A DNA stretch of 64,000 nucleotides from Micromonospora alfalfae (GTDB lineage: Bacteria > Actinomycetota > Actinomycetes > Mycobacteriales > Micromonosporaceae), in assembly GCF_022230925.1 (NCBI RefSeq), contig NZ_JAKKFH010000063.1, forward strand, positions 62,001-126,000, written 5' to 3'. The translations under genes and the position numbers were made by a program. Shown here in pieces: positions 1 through 9,840 of this stretch; position 1 is the first letter of the stretch; every line of letters starts with the position of its first letter. A model generated the notes under the pieces. The model did not search any database, was not told the DNA's origin, and saw only the letters and a program-made list of their open reading frames with translations.

Positions 1-452
1 AGTTGGGTGGACGCCGAGCAGCCGCTGTAGCAGGTCATGCCCCAGCCGTAGATCGAGTTCGTCGAGTTGATCGGCGGGTTGCTGCTGGCCAGGCTCACCG
101 CGGAGGTGCTGACGGTGCTGGAGAGCCGCATGAGCGCGAGGTCGTTGCGGGTGTAGGTGGCGCTGACCGTGCGGGTCACCCCGCCGGAGGTGCGGTTCAC
201 GCTTCCGACGCGCACCGACATGGTGCCGCTGATGCAGTGCCGGGCGGTGAGCACCCACTGCGCGGCGATGACGCTGCCGGAGCAGGTGAACGAGCCGTTG
301 CTGAGCACCGCGGCGGCCCAGGGCGCGGACGAGACGGTGCCGCCGCCGATGATGGGTTGCGGTCCGGCGGGGGCGGCGGACGCGGCGGACGTGACGCCGA
401 GGGCGCCGACCAGCGCGGTGCTGAGGACGGCGAGCAGGGGGCGGATGCGCAT
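1..452 (-). CDS. Secreted trypsin-like serine protease (S1 family), 3' end outside the window
   Basis: The 150 visible codons start at an ATG whose codon occupies 450-452, with AAGGAG at 461-466. Residues 1-27 form a Sec signal peptide ending in ASA-A. The mature chain begins near IIGGG (34-38), the usual trypsin activation-like N terminus. The catalytic His is H72 in LTARHC (families normally have TAAHC), and the catalytic Asp is D104 in NDLALM. The disulphide partner C57 before the His loop is present. The nucleophilic Ser lies beyond the left edge, so activity cannot be judged. Likely an exported endopeptidase of the chymotrypsin clan; substrate unknown. It is transcribed away from purS. 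Confidence 0.9.
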   Translation of the reverse strand, partial: MRIRPLLAVLSTALVGALGVTSAASAAPAGPQPIIGGGTVSSAPWAAAVLSNGSFTCSGSVIAAQWVLTARHCISGTMSVRVGSVNRTSGGVTRTVSATYTRNDLALMRLSSTVSTSAVSLASSNPPINSTNSIYGWGMTCYSGCSASTQ

Positions 453-810
453 CGGGTGGACTCCTTGGACGGGGCGGGCCCGGGGTCGCCGGGTGCGGAT
501 GGGGCCGGGCGGCGGGGGTTCCCGAAGCCGGCAGTATCGACCTACGTCGATGTAGAGTAGGGCGCGACGCGATCGTTATCAAGGAGGTCATCGAGGTTGC
601 CCAATGTAACGATTCGGCCACCCGCTGCGCCGTATATGTCCTGCTAGGGCCACCTGTCGCGCCTGACAGGTCCGACTGAGCGTCAGTAATGTCGATCACT
701 GCCTGAACTGCACCCGGCCGGTGCGTCCGCGGCGATATCTGCCAGGTACGCTGGCTGCGCTCGCCCATTGTGGGTCGGCACCCAACTGCGTACACAGTCA
801 GGAGTGCCCA
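453..810. other. Intergenic region between protease and purS
   Basis: No gene is supported in this 358-base stretch, which must hold divergent promoters for the protease and purS. It contains the inverted repeat ACCTGTC-6 nt-GACAGGT at 652-671. Just before the purS ribosome binding site is GCGTACACAGTCAGG (788-802), which matches a 15-mer upstream of purF at 14 of 15 positions. I could not place a convincing -35 box. Confidence 0.5.
652..671. promoter_or_regulatory. Candidate operator upstream of purS (CTGTC-N6-GACAG palindrome)
   Basis: Perfect 7-base inverted repeat ACCTGTC/GACAGGT with a 6-base centre, 139 bases before the purS start. A CTGTC/GACAG palindrome also sits at the purF promoter (8151-8171), with a 7-base centre. 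Shared control of the two purine operons is inference. Confidence 0.35.
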
Positions 811-1074
811 GTGCCTCGCGTCGTCGTCGACGTCATGCTCAAGCCCGAGATCCTTGATCCGCAGGGCCAGGCCGTCGCAAACGCGCTGCCCCGGCTCGGC
901 GTCGGTGACGTCGCCTCGGTTCGGATCGGCAGGCGGATCGAGATCGAGTTCACCGGTGAACCGGACCTGGACCGCGCTCGGGAGATTGCCGACAAACTGC
1001 TCGCCAACCCGGTCATCGAGGACTTCACCGTCCGCCTGGTCGAGGCCGACGAGACCGCGGACGCCCGCTCGTGA
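811..1074 (+). CDS. purS: Phosphoribosylformylglycinamidine synthase subunit PurS
   Basis: Protein of 87 residues, the usual PurS length. It bridges PurL and PurQ in the ammonia-channelling FGAM synthase complex (step 4 of purine synthesis). The sequence begins PRVVVDVMLKPEILDPQG, the family's signature beta strand and loop. The GTG at 811 is chosen because AGGAG at 800-804 precedes it and the conserved N terminus begins there; the frame is open further upstream but without homologous sequence. The stop overlaps the purQ start by 4 bases, so the two are translationally coupled. First gene of purS-purQ-purL. Confidence 0.95.
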   Translation: MPRVVVDVMLKPEILDPQGQAVANALPRLGVGDVASVRIGRRIEIEFTGEPDLDRAREIADKLLANPVIEDFTVRLVEADETADARS

Positions 1075-1754
1075 CCGCCCGGGTCGGTGTTGTCACCTTC
1101 CCCGGCTCGCTCGACGACGGGGACGCGGCCCGGGCCGTCCGGATCGCCGGTGCTGAGCCGGTCCGGCTCTGGCACGGCGACCCGGAGCTGCACGGTGTCG
1201 ACGCGGTCGTCCTGCCCGGAGGCTTCTCCTACGGTGACTACCTGCGGTGCGGTGCCATCGCCCGGTTCGCCCCGGTGATGGAGACGATCGTGGACGCCGC
1301 CCGGGGTGGTCTGCCGGTGCTCGGCATCTGCAACGGCTTCCAGATCCTCTGCGAGGCGCACCTGCTGCCCGGCGCGCTCACCCGCAACCAGCACCTGCAC
1401 TTCCGCAACCGGGACCAGGTCCTGCGCATCGAGTCGGCCGGGACGGCGTGGACCAACGCGTTCCAGCCCGGCCAGGAGGTGCTCATCCCGGTCAAGAACG
1501 GCGAGGGCTGCTACGTCGCGGACACCGCGACGCTGGACCAGCTCGAAGCCGAAGGTCGGGTGGTCGCGCGCTACGTCGGCGGCAACCCCAACGGGTCCCA
1601 GCGCGACATCGCCGCGATCACCAACGCCGCCGGCAACGTGGTCGGCATCATGCCGCACCCCGAGCACGCGGTGGAGGCGCTCACCGGCCCTTCGCTGGAC
1701 GGCCTCGGCTTCTTCACGTCGGTCCTCAAGCACCTGGTGGGGGCGCCGGCATGA
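1071..1754 (+). CDS. purQ: Phosphoribosylformylglycinamidine synthase glutaminase subunit PurQ
   Basis: Class I glutamine amidotransferase of 227 residues that releases ammonia from glutamine for FGAM synthase. Nucleophile C87 lies in LGICNGFQ, and the His/Glu pair is H196 and E198 in MPHPEH. The oxyanion-loop GGFSYGDYLRCGA (50-62) is typical of PurQ. GTG start overlaps the purS stop (GTGA). A 67-base gap separates it from purL. Cytoplasmic; length is normal for the small PurQ. Confidence 0.96.
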   Translation: MTARVGVVTFPGSLDDGDAARAVRIAGAEPVRLWHGDPELHGVDAVVLPGGFSYGDYLRCGAIARFAPVMETIVDAARGGLPVLGICNGFQILCEAHLLPGALTRNQHLHFRNRDQVLRIESAGTAWTNAFQPGQEVLIPVKNGEGCYVADTATLDQLEAEGRVVARYVGGNPNGSQRDIAAITNAAGNVVGIMPHPEHAVEALTGPSLDGLGFFTSVLKHLVGAPA

Positions 1755-1821
1755 CCGGCGGCACGATCATCGGTCAGCTCAACCGCCGGCCTGGCGGGCA
1801 CGAGCGCAGCGAGGAGAGGTC

Positions 1822-4491
1822 ATGACCACCCATCCGGACCCGGTACGGGACACACCGGAGGCGTACTCCGCCCCGGCGCAGCCGGCCGAGCCGAGCGCGG
1901 GGCAGCCGGTCGCACCGGCAACCGCTCCCGCCCAGCCGGCCGCCGCCGTCTGGACCGAGGGCGTGGACACGGTGCCGCGCGCCGGTGGCACCCCAGGCGA
2001 GCTTCAGCCGTACACCGAGCTGGGCCTGCGCGACGACGAGTACGACAGGATCCGGCAGATCCTCGGCCGCCGGCCCACGCAGTCCGAGCTGGCCATGTAT
2101 TCGATCATGTGGAGCGAGCACTGCTCCTACAAGTCGAGCAAGGTGCACCTGCGCCAGTTCGGCGAGAAGGCCCCGCACAGCGACCGGCTGCTTGCCGGCA
2201 TCGGTGAGAACGCCGGTGTCGTGCAGGTCTCCGACGAGCTGGCGGTGACCTTCAAGGTCGAGTCGCACAACCACCCGAGCTTCGTCGAGCCGTACCAGGG
2301 CGCGGCGACCGGCGTCGGCGGCATCGTCCGGGACATCCTCGCCATGGGTGCCCGCCCGGTCGCGGTGATGGACCCGCTGCGCTTCGGTGCCGCGGACCAC
2401 CCGGACACCGCCCGGGTGCTCACCGGGGTGGTCGCCGGCGTGGGCGGCTACGGCAACTGCCTCGGCCTGCCCAACATCGGTGGAGAGTTGGTCTTCGACC
2501 CCTCCTACCAGGGCAACCCGCTGCTCAACGCGCTCTGCCTGGGCGTGCTGCCGGTCAACCGGTTGCAGAACAAGGCCGCCGCCGGCCCGGGCAACGTTGT
2601 CGTCCTGATGGGCGCCAAGACCGGCCGGGACGGCATCGGTGGCGTGTCGGTGTTGGCCAGCGCCACCTTCGACGAGGGCAGCGAGGCGCGCCGACCCGCC
2701 GTGCAGGTCGGCGACCCGTTCACCGAGAAGCTGCTGATCGAGGCGTGCCTGGAGCTGTACGACGGCCAACTGGTGGTCGGCATCCAGGACCTCGGTGGCG
2801 CCGGTCTGACCTGCGCGCTCACCGAGACCGCCGCCGCTGCCAGCACCGGCATGCGGGTCTGGCTGGAGCGGGTGCCACTGCGGGAGCCCTCGATGGACCC
2901 GCACGAGATCCTGGCCAGCGAGTCGCAGGAACGGATGCTGCTGGTCGTCGAGCCGGACAAGCTCGACGCGGTGCTCAAGACCTGTGAGAAGTGGGGCGTC
3001 CTCGCCACCGCGATCGGTGAGGTCACCGCACCGGAGCCGGACGGCAGCCCGGGTCGACTGCTGATCACCTGGCAGGACCACCTGGTCGTCGACGTGCCAC
3101 CGGGGTCGCTCGTCGACGACGGTCCGGTCTACGCCCGGCCGATGCGTGAGCCGGCCGACCTGATCCTGCTCCAGGCCGACCGGGCCGAGACGCTGCCCCG
3201 CCCGGCAGACCCGGAGGCGCTGCGGGAGACCGTGCTGCGCATGATCGCGTCGCCCAACCTGGCCGACAAGACCTGGGTCACCGAGCAGTACGACCGCTAC
3301 GTGCTGGGCAACACGGTGCTCGCCCAGCCGGAGGACGGCGGTGTGATCCGGATCGACGAGCGGACCGGTCTCGGTGTGGCGCTGTCGGTGGACGGCAACG
3401 GCCGGTACGCCAGGCTCGACCCGTACAACGGCACCAAGCTGGCCCTGGCCGAGGCGTACCGGAACGTCGCGGTGACCGGCGCGAAGCCGATCGCCGTGAC
3501 CAACTGCCTCAACTTCGGCTCGCCGGAGGACCCGGGCGTGATGTGGCAGTTCGCCGAGGCCGTGCGTGGCCTGGCGGACGGCTGCCTGGAGCTGGGCATC
3601 CCGGTGACCGGCGGCAACGTCAGCTTCTACAACCAGACCGGTGCCGCGGCGATCCACCCGACCCCGGTGGTCGGTGTGCTGGGCGTGCTGGACAACGTCG
3701 CCGACCGGGTGCCGATGGGCTTCGTGCCGCGCGCCGGTGGCGACCACGACCAGCTCTACCTGCTCGGCGAGACGAACGTTGAGCTGTCCGGCTCGGAGTG
3801 GGCCTGGGTGACGCACGAGCACCTCGGTGGCATTCCGCCGCAGGTCGACCTTCTCCGGGAGAAGGCACTCGCCGAACTGCTGGCCGAGGCGGCCCGCGTC
3901 GGTCACCTCAGCTCGGCACACGACCTCTCCGACGGCGGCCTCGCCCAGAGCCTGGTCGAGGCCTGCCTGCGTCGCGGCGTCGGTGCGCGGGTCGCCGTGC
4001 CGGAGCAGTTCACCGAGGGCTCGATGCCGTTCGTCTACCTGTTCAGCGAGTCCGCCACCCGGGCGCTGGTCTCGGTGCCGCGCGGTCACGACAAGGCGTT
4101 CGCGGCGCTCTGCGCCGAGCGGGGCGTGCCGTTCGAGCTGATCGGCGTCACCGACCCGTCCGGTGGGGCGCTCGAGGTGCACGGCCAGTTCCGGATCGGC
4201 CTGGACGAGCTGCGCACCGTGCACACCGAGACGTTGCCGCGCCTCTTCGGAGGCTCGGCGGCCGTCGAGGTGCCCGCGCCGGCTGCCGGTGTGGCGGGTG
4301 CGGTCGAGGCCGTTCCGCTGCCGGTCGCGCAGGCTGAGCCGGTCGACGCGGCGGCGGTGGTCTCCGAGCCGATCGCTTCTTCGGGCCCTTCCCCGGAGAC
4401 CGGCGCTGTCGAGCCGGTCGGGTCGGAGCAGCCCGGCGAGGCGTCCGAGTCTGACTCCGGTGTCACCGAGCCTTCGCCCGACGAGCGCTGA
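1822..4491 (+). CDS. purL: Phosphoribosylformylglycinamidine synthase subunit PurL (small type)
   Basis: ATP-dependent amidation of FGAR to FGAM, 889 residues. The ATG at 1822 follows GAGGAGAGG (1810-1818). Residues 1-58 are a Pro/Ala-rich extension; homology begins at LQPYTELGLRDDEYDRI. Active-site H100 is in MWSEHCSYKSS, and the glycine-rich ATP loop GGVSVLASATFDEGSEA is present. The last ~72 residues, after LPRLFGG, are Ala/Pro/Glu/Ser-rich and acidic, absent from typical small PurL (about 740 residues). Third gene of the operon; the next gene starts 4 bases after the stop. Confidence 0.95.
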   Translation: MTTHPDPVRDTPEAYSAPAQPAEPSAGQPVAPATAPAQPAAAVWTEGVDTVPRAGGTPGELQPYTELGLRDDEYDRIRQILGRRPTQSELAMYSIMWSEHCSYKSSKVHLRQFGEKAPHSDRLLAGIGENAGVVQVSDELAVTFKVESHNHPSFVEPYQGAATGVGGIVRDILAMGARPVAVMDPLRFGAADHPDTARVLTGVVAGVGGYGNCLGLPNIGGELVFDPSYQGNPLLNALCLGVLPVNRLQNKAAAGPGNVVVLMGAKTGRDGIGGVSVLASATFDEGSEARRPAVQVGDPFTEKLLIEACLELYDGQLVVGIQDLGGAGLTCALTETAAAASTGMRVWLERVPLREPSMDPHEILASESQERMLLVVEPDKLDAVLKTCEKWGVLATAIGEVTAPEPDGSPGRLLITWQDHLVVDVPPGSLVDDGPVYARPMREPADLILLQADRAETLPRPADPEALRETVLRMIASPNLADKTWVTEQYDRYVLGNTVLAQPEDGGVIRIDERTGLGVALSVDGNGRYARLDPYNGTKLALAEAYRNVAVTGAKPIAVTNCLNFGSPEDPGVMWQFAEAVRGLADGCLELGIPVTGGNVSFYNQTGAAAIHPTPVVGVLGVLDNVADRVPMGFVPRAGGDHDQLYLLGETNVELSGSEWAWVTHEHLGGIPPQVDLLREKALAELLAEAARVGHLSSAHDLSDGGLAQSLVEACLRRGVGARVAVPEQFTEGSMPFVYLFSESATRALVSVPRGHDKAFAALCAERGVPFELIGVTDPSGGALEVHGQFRIGLDELRTVHTETLPRLFGGSAAVEVPAPAAGVAGAVEAVPLPVAQAEPVDAAAVVSEPIASSGPSPETGAVEPVGSEQPGEASESDSGVTEPSPDER

Positions 4492-4495
4492 GGCG

Positions 4496-5251
4496 TTGAC
4501 GGCCGCCGTCTACGGCCAACCCGGATCGGGTGCCCGGTTCGACTGGGGGCTGACCGGGGCGGCCGAGCTCGGCCGGGTCTGCGCGGCGCTGGTGGTGGTG
4601 GACGTTCTCTCGTTCACCACCGCCGTGGAGGTGGCCGTCGCCCGGGGGATGCGGGTGCACCCGTTCCCCTGGGGTGAGCAGGCCGCCGAGTACGCCGTCC
4701 GGGTCGGTGCGACAGCTGCGGTCGGGCGGCGGCAGACGACAGCTGAACATCCGTGGTCGCTGTCGCCCGCCGCGCTGAGCAGCGCACCAGTGGTGGCGGA
4801 CCTCGTGCTGCCCTCCCCGAACGGCTCAGCCATCAGCGCCGCCGCCAGCGCCACCGGCCTGCCGGTGGTCGCGGCGTGCCTGCGCAACGCACGCGCCGTC
4901 GGGCGTTGGCTGCGCCGCCAGGGGTACGGCACGCTGGACACCCCGATCGGCGTGATCGCCTCAGGGGAGCGTTGGCCGGACGGGTCACTGCGCCCGTCGG
5001 TGGAGGACCAACTCGGCGCCGCCTCGGTGCTGGACGCCCTCTCCGGTGTGCCGGGTGGGCTGTCGGTGGAGGCGGCCATGGCGCTCGCCGCGCTGGCCAG
5101 CACCCCGGATCTGCCCGCCGCGGTGCGCGGCAGCGTCTCCGGACGGGAGTTGACCGAGAGCGGCTTCGCCGCGGACGTGGACGTCGCCGTCCGGATCGGC
5201 GTGTCGGACGTTGTGCCGGTGCTCCACCAGGGCATCTTCTCCGCCGCCTGA
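4496..5251 (+). CDS. ComB-like 2-phosphosulfolactate phosphatase family protein
   Basis: 251 residues if the TTG at 4496 is used, 4 bases after the purL stop; a GTG at 4460 in the same frame would overlap purL by 32 bases. The segment VVVDVLSFTTAVEVAVARG (about 37-55) is the family's metal-binding core. LPSPNGS and ASGERWPDGSLRPSVEDQLGA are further conserved blocks. ComB hydrolyses 2-phosphosulfolactate in coenzyme M synthesis. Actinomycetes do not make coenzyme M, so the real substrate is unknown. Translational coupling with purL is likely. Confidence 0.75.
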   Translation: MTAAVYGQPGSGARFDWGLTGAAELGRVCAALVVVDVLSFTTAVEVAVARGMRVHPFPWGEQAAEYAVRVGATAAVGRRQTTAEHPWSLSPAALSSAPVVADLVLPSPNGSAISAAASATGLPVVAACLRNARAVGRWLRRQGYGTLDTPIGVIASGERWPDGSLRPSVEDQLGAASVLDALSGVPGGLSVEAAMALAALASTPDLPAAVRGSVSGRELTESGFAADVDVAVRIGVSDVVPVLHQGIFSAA

Positions 5252-5319
5252 CCGAGGGGCCCCGGTCGCCCGTCCACACCAGCTACGCCTGCCGCCCGCC
5301 CTTGCCTGCTGCCGGCCAT

Positions 5320-5394
5320 GATTCACTCGCGTTTCCGAAAATCGGGGTGTCCGGGTCCGTGGGATACCCCGACTCCCTGAAACGCGAGTGGATC
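5320..5394. repeat. Dispersed 75-nt nested palindrome, copy A
   Basis: Outer arms GATTCACTCGCGTTTC (5320-5335) and GAAACGCGAGTGGATC (5379-5394) pair with one mismatch. Inner arms CGGGGTGTCC and GGATACCCCG pair with one mismatch. Same length and layout as copies at 24519 and 35459. The outer GATC/GATT is preceded by CAT in all three. Confidence 0.85.
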
Positions 5395-5455
5395 TTGGCG
5401 CAGGTTGGGCGCTGAGCAGGGTCGCTCCTGGGACGGCGTCTGTCCTGCCACGACG

Positions 5456-5487
5456 AAACGGCCACCCGAATCTCCGGGTGGCCGTTT
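5456..5487. terminator. Hairpin terminator, serves the minus-strand gene and possibly the pur operon
   Basis: Perfect 13-bp stem AAACGGCCACCCG / CGGGTGGCCGTTT with a 6-base loop. The A-rich left and T-rich right arms work in both directions. It lies 19 bases past the stop of the 684-residue minus-strand gene. Confidence 0.8.
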
Positions 5488-5506
5488 CTCCTGTGCTGTG
5501 GTGGGG

Positions 5507-7561
5507 TCAGTCGTCCAACCAGTCGAGGCGGCGACCGCCGCGCTCCGTCGGTGGCGGCGGCGGTGGGGTGTCCGGTCGGTTCCGCCCAGCGGGCTGGCCG
5601 TAGCCGCCCTGGTCGTAGGCCCGGTCGTCGTAGCCGCCGCGCTGCTGCGGAGGCTCCTGGCCGTAGTTGCCGCCCTGGTCGTAGCCGCCGGCGGGCTGGC
5701 CGTAGCCGCCCTGGTCGTAGCCCCGGTCGTCGTAGCCGCCGCGCTGCTGCGGAGGCTCCTGGCCGTAGTTGCCGCCCTGGTCGTAGCCGCCGGCCGGTTG
5801 ACCGTAGCCGCCCTGGTCGTACCCGCCAGCCTCCGGAGCGCCGTACCCGGCGGTCGGCTCGGCGGCGCGGCCGCCGTACGGGGCGGCATCGGGCTGGCCG
5901 TACCCCTGCCCCTGCTCCGGCTGGTAGACGCCTGTGGCGTACGGGTCGGCCGGGGCCGGGTACTGGGTGCTGTCGCCGGTGTACCGGCCGGTGGGCTCGT
6001 CGAACCGCTCGCCGTAACCGGCTGCGCCAGCGGGAGCCGGCGGGTAGGCGGCGGTGCCGCCCGGGGCGTCGTAATCACGACCGCCGTAGCCGCCACCGGA
6101 GGCCGGAGCGTTGCCGTAGCCGCCACCGGAGGCCGGAGCGTTGCCGTAGCCACCAGCGGGCGCTGGTGCGCCGCCGTAGCCGGCACCGGAACCAGGCGCG
6201 GCACCGTAGCCGTCACCGGCCGCGCCGTACCCGCCCTCGGGGCCGGCCGGAGCGCCGTAGCCGCCACCGGAAGCGGGGGCGTTGCCGTAACCGCCGGCAC
6301 CGTATCCACCCGGCGCTGGCTCCTCGCCGTAGCCGGCGCCGCCCCAGCCCTGCTGACCTGCGCCGCCGTACGCCTGGGCAGGCGCGCCGTACGGGTCCGG
6401 CGGAACGTCGTCGACCACCGGTCGGTGCATCATCGTCGGGGCCTCGCTCAGCGCCGCGCCGCCGACCATCGTCGGGTCCGCTCCACCGCCGGGACGACCG
6501 CCGACCACCCGGGTCTGGTCGTCGGGACCGCGGAACCCGCCGCGCGAGGGCGGCACCACTCCGCCGCCACCGGCACCTGCCGGAGCGTCGTCGTCGTCGC
6601 CGTTCTCCCTGCGCTTCATCCAGAGCAGCACGATCGTGCCGACTCCGGCGGCGACCAGGAGACCACCGAGCAGGATGATGATGTACGAGCTCATGCCGCC
6701 GCCGTCGTCGGTGTTCGCGGCGTTCGCCGGAGCGCCCTGGCTGGCCTCCTCGGTGGGCTCCTCCTCGGTGCCCTCCTCGGTCGCCTCCTCGGTCGCGGTG
6801 GCCTCGGGAGTGGGGGACGGGGTGGCGCTGGGGGTCGCCTCGGCCTTGATCGCGAGGCTGAGCCGCTGCCCGGTGATCGCCTGTCCTGCGCTGGCGTTCA
6901 AGGACTTGAACGCCTTGATGTTGTCGAACGACGCGCCCAGGTCGATCCGGCCGGGTGCGATCGGCTTCTCGGTGGTGCCGGTGAAGCGGAAGTCGCCGCT
7001 GCCGTTGCTGGTGGCGTCGTAGCGGTGACCGGCGGTGTCCTGGAGAACCACGAAAGCATTCGGTACGGCCTTGCCGTCCGACTGCCCGACCACCTTGCCG
7101 GAGACCGACCGCACGGTCTGGTTCTGCGGCGGCGGCGGAGCGGCCTTGCCCTTCACCGTCAGCGAGACGGTGGCGGTGTCCGGGCCCGACTCGGCCTCGA
7201 CGGCCACCGTGATGGTCGCGGTCGCGTCGCCGGCGTTGTCGTTCGCCGCGATCCTGACCAGCGCCGACCCTGTCGGGTTGCCCAGGCCGCCACCGGAGAG
7301 TTTGACATCGCCGCAACCACTGGCGCAGCTGACGCCGGACGGCAGGCCGGCGAGGCTGACCTTCGCCGACTCGTCGTTGTTACCCCCAGTGACGCGCACT
7401 GTGATTGTGGCGTCGCTGCCGGCGTTTACTGTGACCGAGCCGGGGGAAACGCTGACATCTGCGGCCATGGCTGGTGTGGCGGGGACGGCGAGCAGAGCGC
7501 CGGCAACCAGCGCTACGACCACACCGGCCCGCTGCTTCCAGGCACGTCGGTGTGTTGACAC
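5507..7561 (-). CDS. Exported single-pass membrane protein with long Tyr/Gly-rich cytoplasmic tail
   Basis: 684 residues from the GTG at 7561, chosen because GGAAGG lies 8 bases upstream and a signal peptide (about 1-33, ending PAMAA) follows directly. Residues 34-137 look like an Ig/CARDB-like beta domain (TVNAGSDATITVRV, two Cys in SCASGCG). Residues 150-237 look like a carboxypeptidase-regulatory-like beta domain. A Pro/Glu/Thr stretch (about 242-272) and one transmembrane helix (291-314, then KRRE) follow. The remaining ~370 residues are rich in Gly, Tyr, Pro, Gln. They include a 34-residue repeat twice in tandem (102-bp DNA repeat near 5590-5795). Function unknown; probably a cell-surface sensor or scaffold. 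Confidence 0.75.
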   Translation of the reverse strand: MSTHRRAWKQRAGVVVALVAGALLAVPATPAMAADVSVSPGSVTVNAGSDATITVRVTGGNNDESAKVSLAGLPSGVSCASGCGDVKLSGGGLGNPTGSALVRIAANDNAGDATATITVAVEAESGPDTATVSLTVKGKAAPPPPQNQTVRSVSGKVVGQSDGKAVPNAFVVLQDTAGHRYDATSNGSGDFRFTGTTEKPIAPGRIDLGASFDNIKAFKSLNASAGQAITGQRLSLAIKAEATPSATPSPTPEATATEEATEEGTEEEPTEEASQGAPANAANTDDGGGMSSYIIILLGGLLVAAGVGTIVLLWMKRRENGDDDDAPAGAGGGGVVPPSRGGFRGPDDQTRVVGGRPGGGADPTMVGGAALSEAPTMMHRPVVDDVPPDPYGAPAQAYGGAGQQGWGGAGYGEEPAPGGYGAGGYGNAPASGGGYGAPAGPEGGYGAAGDGYGAAPGSGAGYGGAPAPAGGYGNAPASGGGYGNAPASGGGYGGRDYDAPGGTAAYPPAPAGAAGYGERFDEPTGRYTGDSTQYPAPADPYATGVYQPEQGQGYGQPDAAPYGGRAAEPTAGYGAPEAGGYDQGGYGQPAGGYDQGGNYGQEPPQQRGGYDDRGYDQGGYGQPAGGYDQGGNYGQEPPQQRGGYDDRAYDQGGYGQPAGRNRPDTPPPPPPTERGGRRLDWLDD

Positions 7562-7722
7562 GTCCACCGCCTTCCGGGCTGACTTCCCTCTGACCGGCGG
7601 GGCGCCGGGCCGGGGATCATCACGGTACGAATACGCCGTCGGCAACTATGCCTTGTCCGACTGCATGAGCGCGACCCAGGGCCAGCGTCGCGTGTCTGGC
7701 CTGGGGGTCGTATCGTCCCGTC

Positions 7723-8076
7723 GTGTCCTCTCCGCACAGTAAGTCCGCTGCCGTTGCGGCCGCGTTGTCGGCGCTCGACGAGGGGCGTACACCCGAACGG
7801 CCGGTGTTCCGAGAGGCGGTCCGGTCGTTGTTGGCCGTCCTCGCGGAGCGCGCCCCCGGCCGATCGGTGGAGGTGCGCGTTCCACCATACGGGGCTATCC
7901 AGTGCGTACCGGGGCCTCGACACACCAGGGGAAATCCACCAAACGTGGTCGAGATGGCCCCGAACACCTGGTTGGAGCTGGCAACCGGCAGGGTTGCCTG
8001 GGCGGAGGCGGTCACCGACGGTCGCGTCCAGATGAGTGGCAACCGCGCGGACCTCTCGGCGTATCTGCCCCTCTAG
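7723..8076 (+). CDS. Sterol carrier family protein (SCP2-like), actinobacterial
   Basis: 117 residues from the GTG at 7723. The C-terminal half contains NVVEMAPNTWLELATGRVAW and ends GNRADLSAYLPL, as in the short actinobacterial SCP-like family often found beside purF. The domain is expected to bind a hydrophobic ligand, but no ligand is known. Divergent from the surface-protein gene and 168 bases upstream of purF on the same strand. I recognise the family from memory of conserved blocks only. Confidence 0.65.
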   Translation: MSSPHSKSAAVAAALSALDEGRTPERPVFREAVRSLLAVLAERAPGRSVEVRVPPYGAIQCVPGPRHTRGNPPNVVEMAPNTWLELATGRVAWAEAVTDGRVQMSGNRADLSAYLPL

Positions 8077-8145
8077 TCGTCCCGTTGTCCCACTCGCCGT
8101 GACGCTGAGCAGGGTAATCGTGACTTTCTGTATTGACGCCGATTC

Positions 8146-8171
8146 GCGTACACTGTCAGGCGATGACAGTG
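8146..8171 (+). promoter_or_regulatory. purF promoter/operator candidate
   Basis: CACTGTCA-5 nt-TGACAGTG (8151-8171) is a perfect 8-base inverted repeat that overlaps TACACT (8149-8154), a plausible -10 box. GCGTACACTGTCAGG (8146-8160) recurs upstream of purS at 788-802 with one change. A repressor bound here would block RNA polymerase; the regulator is not identified. Confidence 0.45.
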
Positions 8172-8244
8172 GTCCCGGCAGAGGAGAGTGGATCCGCCCG
8201 TGATCCCCGCCCGGCCGGTCCAGACCAGCATGAGGGAGCGGTAG

Positions 8245-9783
<1,539 letters not shown>

Positions 9784-9840
9784 CACCAACCGGCGCGGCC
9801 CGGCTACCGCCGGCGGCACCGAGAACCAAAGGGGAGAACC

